10,656 nt of DNA. Origin: Bacteroides sp. 43_108. GTDB taxonomy: Bacteria; Bacteroidota; Bacteroidia; Bacteroidales; Bacteroidaceae. The notes below the pieces were generated by a model that saw only the letters and a list, made by a program, of their open reading frames with translations, did not search any database and had not been told where the DNA came from. This document shows positions 5,491 through 10,656 of the stretch, in pieces. Both the position numbers and the translations under genes were made by a program. Where the stretch lies: the NCBI GenBank assembly GCA_001915545.1, contig MNQS01000144.1, positions 1 to 10,656 of the forward strand, given 5' to 3'. Position 1 is the first letter of the stretch; every line of letters begins with the position of its first letter.

Positions 5491-8208
5491 TTATAGAAGT
5501 TTGAATCTCACGCTTAATACGGCATTTCGAGGTCGTAGTTGCGATGTCTGTGTGTATATGTCCAAACCGCTGTAACTCACCCTTGTATACTGCCTCTGGT
5601 CGAAGATGTTGTTAAGCCTTAGTTCTAGGTCTACGTGCTCCAGCTTGAGTTTGGCTGAGATGTCGCCGAACCATGCATGCCTGTTCTTTACCGTCAGGTT
5701 GTTGTAGTTGTCCTCCACTGAGGCGGTAATGGTAAGTTGCTTGGTTGCATAGACATTTATCTTCAGTTTCTCGTAGGCAGAACGTACTGTGCGTGTCGGA
5801 TAATCGCTGGAGCCGTCCGTACGGCTGGTGTTCCATGAACAGCCGCCGTTCAGAACCAGATTGAGCCACGGCAACGGTGTGATTGAACCCTTTGCACTGA
5901 TGCTTACTGTACTCGAGTGTAAAGGGTAGACAGTATCGTCAATAAGACGCTCGCTGGTGGAATAGCTGTAGTCGCCTGAGGCGCGCACCATTGCCTGAAG
6001 CCAGTCGAATCCCTTGCTGCCGTCGAAGCCGAGTCTGTAGCTGTTCGATTCAGTGCTTTGATCTACAGCCTGTACTACGCTTGTTGCACCCTCATATCTC
6101 GTACCGTATATCTGGTTGTCTCGGGTGTGGCTGTAGTTGCCGCTTATGCGAAGGAATGTTGCAGTTATTGCACTTCTGTATCCTATGCCGACTCCGGCAC
6201 CCATGCGGTTTGTCTCAGACAACTGTTCCACGTAGGAACGCTGGAACGAACGGTAGTTGGTCATGATAAACCCGTTGTAGATTCCGCCTGGGTCGCCTAC
6301 CGTCTTGGAGTAATTGGCATTGGCATCGGCAGACCAGTCAAGCCATTCGTATTTTGCCGAGAAGTTAGGTGTGACAAGCAGATGGACATAGCTGTCCTTG
6401 TCATCGCGGATACGGTCGTCGAGCGTCTGCGAATAGAGCCCAAGAGGACAGCCGAGCGACAGACGCAAACCGTTCTTTTCAAATTTATATTGCTGGCCGA
6501 GCGTCAGTTCGTAAGTATTGTACCAAAGGTTATTACGCGATGAATAGACGCCTGTATCGAAACCGTCGAGGTCGGTCTTTATGCCGTGCAGGCTTGTATT
6601 CGCCACGATGCCGTAAGTCAGCGTGAATGGTCCGAAACGTAGACCGTAGCTCGTGTTGAAGTTACCTGCAATATGGCGTGAGATCACATCCTGCATATAT
6701 ATGGCCGAAGTGTCTTTCTGCAGGGAGTCGATACAGGCGGTGAGAGTGTTCGGACGTTGTGCATAACCTGCTGAGAAATGGATGTTGAGCGTGTGGTTGC
6801 CGATGTTGCGGATGGTATTGAATGTGTTCGATACGGAGAGTTGCGGACGGTCGAAATGCTGACGTACGCGCTCATTGCCGTATATTACAGGAACATTTCC
6901 AGTACGTTCGGATGAAAGAAGTCCGTCAACACGGTCGCTGTTCCAGCTGATGTCGAATTTGAGTACATCGGCTATGAAGCCCTTGGTTGCGTTCCAGTTG
7001 TAGCGTGCCTGAACGTTGAGGTTGTTTACCTTCGTTTCGCCGATCATGGTTTCTGAGGTGTGGAGCCTGCTGTCCCCGCCGGCAAAAAGGTCGCTTTCGC
7101 TGTTTCCCTCGTGACGGATGTGGTCGTTGTAGTAGGCTATATTCAGACCAACCTCCGTATTCGTGAAGATTTTCTCCAAGTGATTCATGGTGAGGATGTT
7201 GGAGAGATTGTCGAACGTACGCTGTTGCGGAAGTCCCGAACCGCTCGGCATGACGACACCCGTAGGGCAGAAAGGATAGAGATTGACGCTTTTTATCGGT
7301 GAATAGTGTTGCGTCAGTTCCTTGGACACGTCATCACCAGTGTTGTTGCCCTTGTATAGAGTCATGTTCTGGCGTTTCTTTGCAAAGTACATTCCCACAA
7401 CTTCAGCTGTCCAGAGCGGGTTACGGCCGATGGTGCCTGTGCCTTCGGCCAACGACCTGGAACTGAATCCCCAGTCGCCGGCCTGTTGGATTCCGCCACC
7501 TATCATTGTGTTAATGGCCAATGTTCCCTTGGCCGCGTCTTTCAGTTTCAGGTTGATTGCCACATCGTCAGTCTGCGATTTATTTTGCAGAGCCTTCACT
7601 GGCTGGTGGTGCTCCAGCACCTGTACGGTTGCCACGTCCGAGGCATTGATGTTGTTCGTTGCCAGTCCGTAGCGTCCCTGCAGCAGATCCATATCCTCAA
7701 CGTAGAATTTGCTTATGCTTTTGCCGTTGTATTTGATGGCGCCGTTGTCCGACACTTTGATGCCGGGCATACGTTTCAGCACATCACCTATGACGCGGTC
7801 GCCCTGTTGCTTATAGGCCGCGACGATGTAGCTCAGTGTGTCGCCGACCTGCTTTATCTTCTGTGCACGCACGCTGACTTCCTTCAACTGTACCTTCTCT
7901 TCGTTGACGCGAAAGTCAAGCCGTTGTGTATGGTTCTTCACAATCTTCACCTGACTGCCTATGGTCAGTCCAGATGCCGTAACTGCAACAGAATCCGCCT
8001 TGGCCGTGATTTCTAGTCTGTAGTGTCCTTTGGCATCTGTGTCAGCAAAGCCCAAGATATTGCCGGTAGCCTTTAGCGCCACGGTGACGTATGCTTCCAC
8101 CGGCTTTCCTTGGGCGTCAAGCACTGTACCGCTGATGGCCGTCTGGGCAAAAGACATGGTAAAAACTGTTGCAAAGATTATTGTTGATGCAAGAAGTCTT
8201 TTTGTCAT
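5491..8208 (-). CDS. TonB-dependent-receptor-like outer-membrane barrel with carboxypeptidase-like regulatory domain
   Basis: 905 aa from the chosen start. The signal peptide is residues 1-21 (cut after SFA). A carboxypeptidase-regulatory-like Ig fold starts at ISGTVLDAQGKPV (25) and runs to about 100. A plug-like domain follows: LKEVSVRAQKIKQVGDT (108-124), GDVLKRMPGI (141-150), SISKFYVEDMDLLQGRYG (164-181) and HHQPVKAL (200-207), all hallmarks of a Bacteroidetes receptor family commonly found with GLPGLI genes. The remainder, about 230-905, has the alternating pattern of a large barrel. No SusD partner is adjacent, so this is not a standard SusCD glycan importer; ligand unknown. An ATG at 8235 would add 9 residues and overlap GLPGLI by 23 nt; I prefer 8208 because it starts the signal peptide directly, lies 4 nt after the GLPGLI stop and has GGAAAAAG upstream. 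Probably translationally coupled to GLPGLI. Confidence 0.85.
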   Translation of the reverse strand: MTKRLLASTIIFATVFTMSFAQTAISGTVLDAQGKPVEAYVTVALKATGNILGFADTDAKGHYRLEITAKADSVAVTASGLTIGSQVKIVKNHTQRLDFRVNEEKVQLKEVSVRAQKIKQVGDTLSYIVAAYKQQGDRVIGDVLKRMPGIKVSDNGAIKYNGKSISKFYVEDMDLLQGRYGLATNNINASDVATVQVLEHHQPVKALQNKSQTDDVAINLKLKDAAKGTLAINTMIGGGIQQAGDWGFSSRSLAEGTGTIGRNPLWTAEVVGMYFAKKRQNMTLYKGNNTGDDVSKELTQHYSPIKSVNLYPFCPTGVVMPSGSGLPQQRTFDNLSNILTMNHLEKIFTNTEVGLNIAYYNDHIRHEGNSESDLFAGGDSRLHTSETMIGETKVNNLNVQARYNWNATKGFIADVLKFDISWNSDRVDGLLSSERTGNVPVIYGNERVRQHFDRPQLSVSNTFNTIRNIGNHTLNIHFSAGYAQRPNTLTACIDSLQKDTSAIYMQDVISRHIAGNFNTSYGLRFGPFTLTYGIVANTSLHGIKTDLDGFDTGVYSSRNNLWYNTYELTLGQQYKFEKNGLRLSLGCPLGLYSQTLDDRIRDDKDSYVHLLVTPNFSAKYEWLDWSADANANYSKTVGDPGGIYNGFIMTNYRSFQRSYVEQLSETNRMGAGVGIGYRSAITATFLRISGNYSHTRDNQIYGTRYEGATSVVQAVDQSTESNSYRLGFDGSKGFDWLQAMVRASGDYSYSTSERLIDDTVYPLHSSTVSISAKGSITPLPWLNLVLNGGCSWNTSRTDGSSDYPTRTVRSAYEKLKINVYATKQLTITASVEDNYNNLTVKNRHAWFGDISAKLKLEHVDLELRLNNIFDQRQYTRVSYSGLDIYTQTSQLRPRNAVLSVRFKLL

Positions 8209-8212
8209 AATC

Positions 8213-9076
8213 TTATTCTTTTTCCAATTGCTCAAAAGGCTTATCAGGAAATTTCGTTGATCCAGCTGTTGCTTTCCAAAAATTCACTTGAAGTGCACGT
8301 TGTAATTTCCGAACCCTCTCCCTTGTTGACTTTATATATTTGTGGTCGTATACAGTCTTCAATTCGTTGGGAGTCATCGATTTGAAGTCGTAGAGCATCA
8401 TTGGCTCGTTTGAATTCTTCAGATTTACAGCTTCAAATGTGTAGAATCTGTCCGTGTCGTATAGCTTGAGTATAAGCCCGGGCAGACCGTTGAACTTCCA
8501 CGGACCGCGTCTTATAGGAATGTCTTTGGCAAACCATGCCACAAAATCGCGCCCCCTCCAATGGCACGTCGCCTTTTGGCAACGATGTTCCAGCACTGTC
8601 ATAGTATCATTGTGCAGAGTCCATTGCTGAGGCGGACACGGTTCGGTGAACCAGCTGTTATTGCGGGTGTTATGCATCGGCATACTTACGTATTCTGTGA
8701 CTTGACCGTCTTTGAAATAAAGGTCCGTATACTGTATGTCATTCCAGAAGGTCCCATTTTTACCATCTTTTTTACCTATGGCGATGTTTGGTCCTACAAC
8801 ACGTGTGCGTTCCACACTTCGTTTCAAGAACAGACTGGAATATTTTGAGCAACCATTACCAACTTCAAGCCTCTGCAGGTCTATGTAGGTTCCTTCCTGG
8901 CCTATAGTGTCTGCGTTCATTGCATAGTCTACATACATCATGGTTGTTCCCACTTGTATCTCCCTTAAGCCGAGACGTGTCTTGGTCGTTGGGTAAGCAA
9001 GTCCTTGGTTCTGCTGAGCATACAGAGATGATGCAATAATAGAACTTATGGCAAATAAAAATATTCGTAGATTCAT
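8213..9076 (-). CDS. GLPGLI-family secreted protein
   Basis: 287 aa, function unknown. The signal peptide is about residues 1-20 (SSLYA then QQNQG), with no lipobox, so it should be a soluble periplasmic or surface protein. The signature GLPGLIL sits at 197-203, preceded by the usual family context RGRDFVAWFAKDIPIRRGPWKF spanning 174-195. Cysteines 166 and 171 flank the start of this core; Cys76 and Cys147 lie earlier. The family (TIGR01200, as I recall) is Bacteroidetes-restricted and repeatedly found next to TonB-receptor-like genes, as here. The stop codon is 4 nt before the barrel start. The 178-nt gap upstream lacks a TAnnTTTG promoter, suggesting transcription from the M56-TonB gene. 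A role as accessory or substrate-binding partner of the barrel is an inference from context only. Confidence 0.88.
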   Translation of the reverse strand: MNLRIFLFAISSIIASSLYAQQNQGLAYPTTKTRLGLREIQVGTTMMYVDYAMNADTIGQEGTYIDLQRLEVGNGCSKYSSLFLKRSVERTRVVGPNIAIGKKDGKNGTFWNDIQYTDLYFKDGQVTEYVSMPMHNTRNNSWFTEPCPPQQWTLHNDTMTVLEHRCQKATCHWRGRDFVAWFAKDIPIRRGPWKFNGLPGLILKLYDTDRFYTFEAVNLKNSNEPMMLYDFKSMTPNELKTVYDHKYIKSTRERVRKLQRALQVNFWKATAGSTKFPDKPFEQLEKE

Positions 9077-9182
9077 AGATTGCTGTTTTTCAAATAATGT
9101 TTAAGAAAAGGGTATAGTCCATCCTGCCATCTATAAACAGTATATAGACGGTACTTTAGTTGAATTTTTATTGGGGTGTCCT

Positions 9183-9225
9183 AAAATGCAGGCATTGTTG
9201 CCATTGTCTGCATTTTAATGCATTA
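9183..9225. repeat. Inverted repeats in the M56-TonB/GLPGLI gap
   Basis: Arms AAAATGCA (9183-9190) and TGCATTTT (9209-9216) form an 8-bp stem extended by inner GGCA/TGCC pairing across a bulge. The perfect 10-bp palindrome TAATGCATTA (9216-9225) directly abuts it. The structure lies about 30-70 nt past the M56-TonB stop. The trailing T stretch is part of the stem, so it is a weak terminator at best; an operator or mRNA-processing stem that sets different expression of the two genes is possible. Confidence 0.4.
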
Positions 9226-9254
9226 TGTGCACTGTCAATTTGGTTGCCGTATTT

Positions 9255-10616
9255 TTAATTGATTCTAAAAACGACCGGAAGCACGTATCTGCATCTAACA
9301 GTCTTTCCTTTGTCCTTGCCTGGCTTCCATTTAGGCATTGCCTTTATTACTCTTATTGCTTCGTTTTCGAATATCAGGTTTGTGCTTTTCAAAATCTCAA
9401 TGTTGTCAATGCCCCCATCACGGTCAACGACAAAAAGGGCTATCACTCTTCCGCTCAGGCCTTCTTCGAGTGCTTTCTGTGGATATTTGATGTTGTCTCT
9501 TAAGTATTTCATCAAACTCTCAGTGCCTCCTGGAAACTCCGGCATTACTTCACATTTGTCCATAACGGTGTCTGTTTCAGAATTGCGAGCTGCTACTTTT
9601 GAATCAAACTTTACATCTGTTGTTTCCGCTTTGCTGTTGTCCACATTTGCCGTGTCCTTTGCTTCAGCATTGTTTTCCGCACTCTTGTTTTCTCCGTTTC
9701 CAACGCAGGCCGCAAGACATATAGCTGCACCTACGGCCGGGATGAGGCACAGGCTTTTTGCCAATGCCCATCGTCCTGAATCCTTTTTGTTCATCATAGT
9801 AATACGTTTTTTTAGTGAATTATAATTGAAGCAGCTGGCCGCATTGTAGAGCCTCGGCCCTGCCACCTTTTTAATCATAAGCATCTGGTACGTCCTGGCG
9901 CTGCATCCGTCGGTTTCCAACACCCGTCTGTCAGCCTCGTATTCATGCACTTCCTTGAGATATCTTTTCAGCATCCACGCCGAAGGCCAGAACCATAGCA
10001 CACCGGTGAAAATATCAGCCAATGTGAGGTCTATGCTGTGCCCCAGCGAGGCATGAGCCTCTTCATGCCTGACAATATATCCTCCGCAGTCTGGTGCAAC
10101 GTCATCCCCAGAAACCACAATCCTTCCCATCCAGCAGAACGAAGGCGTTTTCTTTCTGCTTACGTACATGCGTCTTCCCTGCGGAGAAATCATTTTCCGG
10201 CTTTTTCTCATGGTCTTGCTTATGTATACGGCAACGGCTCCGTTTTTTGCAAACATGAAGAAAACGCCTGCAAGGTACAGCGCCATCAACAGCTCAGCCG
10301 TAGAAAGGCCCTCAGCAGAACGTGCCGTAGAAAGGCCCTCAGCAGAACGTACATTCTCTGAGTCCGGAGTTACGACAATATTGTTGAGCACGGTTGTCAC
10401 TACCTGTGTCCGTTCCCTTCCCAGCGCAGGACTGCTTATTCCCGCCGAGTTCCAGTTTACGGCCGGCAGTATAAGCGAAGCCGCGATGGAAGCAAGCAGT
10501 ATCGTGCGGTTGAGACGGTGGAAGGTTTCCTTTCTTAGCAGAAGTCCGTATACAGCAGCGAATATGGCCGAGCACAGGCACGCCTTAAACAGATATAGCA
10601 AGATTGTGATTTCCAT
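9255..10616 (-). CDS. M56 (BlaR1-like) metallopeptidase fused to a TonB C-terminal domain
   Basis: 453 aa inner-membrane protein. Helices are predicted at about 4-26, 36-53, 108-130 and 284-304. A cytoplasmic zinc-peptidase region carries HEEAH (184-188: His184 and His188 ligands, Glu185 catalytic) and EVHEYEADRRVL (222-233), which should hold the third ligand. After the last helix comes a polar Asn/Ala/Asp/Lys-rich linker (305-355), then a TonB_C domain (about 357-453) opening with MPEFPGG and including KYPQKALEEGLSGRV, EAIRVIKAMPKWKPG and VLPVVFRI. BlaR1 has the same plan but with a penicillin-binding sensor in place of TonB_C. The ATG at 10616 has GGAG five nt upstream, the clearest Shine-Dalgarno here. 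First visible gene of the module; a BlaI/MecI-type repressor gene often precedes this family, but the 40 nt available cannot show it. Odd features: a 9-residue tandem repeat (90-107) and a lipobox-like LAAC (301-304). Confidence 0.9.
   Translation of the reverse strand: MEITILLYLFKACLCSAIFAAVYGLLLRKETFHRLNRTILLASIAASLILPAVNWNSAGISSPALGRERTQVVTTVLNNIVVTPDSENVRSAEGLSTARSAEGLSTAELLMALYLAGVFFMFAKNGAVAVYISKTMRKSRKMISPQGRRMYVSRKKTPSFCWMGRIVVSGDDVAPDCGGYIVRHEEAHASLGHSIDLTLADIFTGVLWFWPSAWMLKRYLKEVHEYEADRRVLETDGCSARTYQMLMIKKVAGPRLYNAASCFNYNSLKKRITMMNKKDSGRWALAKSLCLIPAVGAAICLAACVGNGENKSAENNAEAKDTANVDNSKAETTDVKFDSKVAARNSETDTVMDKCEVMPEFPGGTESLMKYLRDNIKYPQKALEEGLSGRVIALFVVDRDGGIDNIEILKSTNLIFENEAIRVIKAMPKWKPGKDKGKTVRCRYVLPVVFRIN
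10297..10350. repeat. Perfect 27-bp tandem duplication inside the M56-TonB gene
   Basis: 10297-10323 and 10324-10350 are identical and directly adjacent. In the protein this is RSAEGLSTA twice (residues 90-98 and 99-107), keeping frame. It lies in the loop between helices 2 and 3, predicted to face the periplasm by analogy with BlaR1. Confidence 0.95.
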
Positions 10617-10656
10617 GAAAACTCCGGTTTTAAAGGGTTAGACTTATTTTCCTTCC

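Noticed and set aside
6058..6543. 161-aa plus-strand open frame within the barrel gene
   Set aside because: Mirror of the barrel coding sequence, Cys-rich by chance, no promoter or family resemblance.
5491..8208. Polysaccharide utilisation locus (SusC)
   Set aside because: No SusD partner, glycoside hydrolase or hybrid two-component gene is nearby, and the plug motifs are those of the GLPGLI-associated receptor family.
9255..10616. Beta-lactam resistance sensor (BlaR1/MecR1)
   Set aside because: The peptidase half is BlaR1-like, but the C-terminal penicillin-binding sensor is replaced by a TonB_C domain, and no beta-lactamase gene is present.
10038..10641. Overlapping plus-strand frames (107 and 157 aa) antisense to the M56-TonB gene
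   Set aside because: The minus-strand gene has clear HEEAH and TonB_C motifs; these frames only echo its 27-bp repeat.

Overview
The window looks like a Bacteroidales chromosome segment (Bacteroides/Prevotella-type). The evidence is a ParC of the Bacteroidetes type, a DUF3316-like outer-membrane protein, a GLPGLI-family protein beside a TonB-receptor-like barrel, an M56 peptidase fused to a TonB C-terminal domain, and promoter elements of the Bacteroidetes TAnnTTTG type. Starts mostly lack Shine-Dalgarno sequences. Every gene I can support lies on the minus strand, so the window is best read from its right end to its left. No mobile element, CRISPR array or rRNA was seen.

Right part (10656 to 5491): an envelope module in the order M56 metallopeptidase-TonB fusion, GLPGLI-family secreted protein, TonB-dependent-receptor-like barrel. 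GLPGLI and the barrel are separated by only 4 nt. The 178-nt gap before GLPGLI holds inverted repeats and no recognisable promoter, so one transcript is likely. The peptidase has BlaR1-like architecture, but where BlaR1 has a beta-lactam sensor it carries a periplasmic TonB_C domain. The module may therefore couple an inner-membrane protease/energy transducer to an outer-membrane receptor. A perfect 27-bp in-frame tandem duplication lies in the loop before the third membrane helix, and a lipobox-like site lies in the last one.

Middle (5490 to 1507): a well-formed promoter and a large leader hairpin precede parC (topoisomerase IV subunit A). It is followed at short spacing by a DUF3316-like barrel gene and an S41-peptidase lipoprotein gene. 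Neither gap shows a promoter, which suggests a parC-led operon mixing DNA topology with envelope functions.

Left end (358 to 1): a weak hairpin, a likely tRNA promoter, a tRNA-Leu(UAG) gene without encoded CCA, and two hairpin terminators.

The most interesting items are the M56-TonB/GLPGLI/receptor module, the tandem repeat and internal lipobox in the fusion protein, and the hairpin overlapping the parC transcription start.
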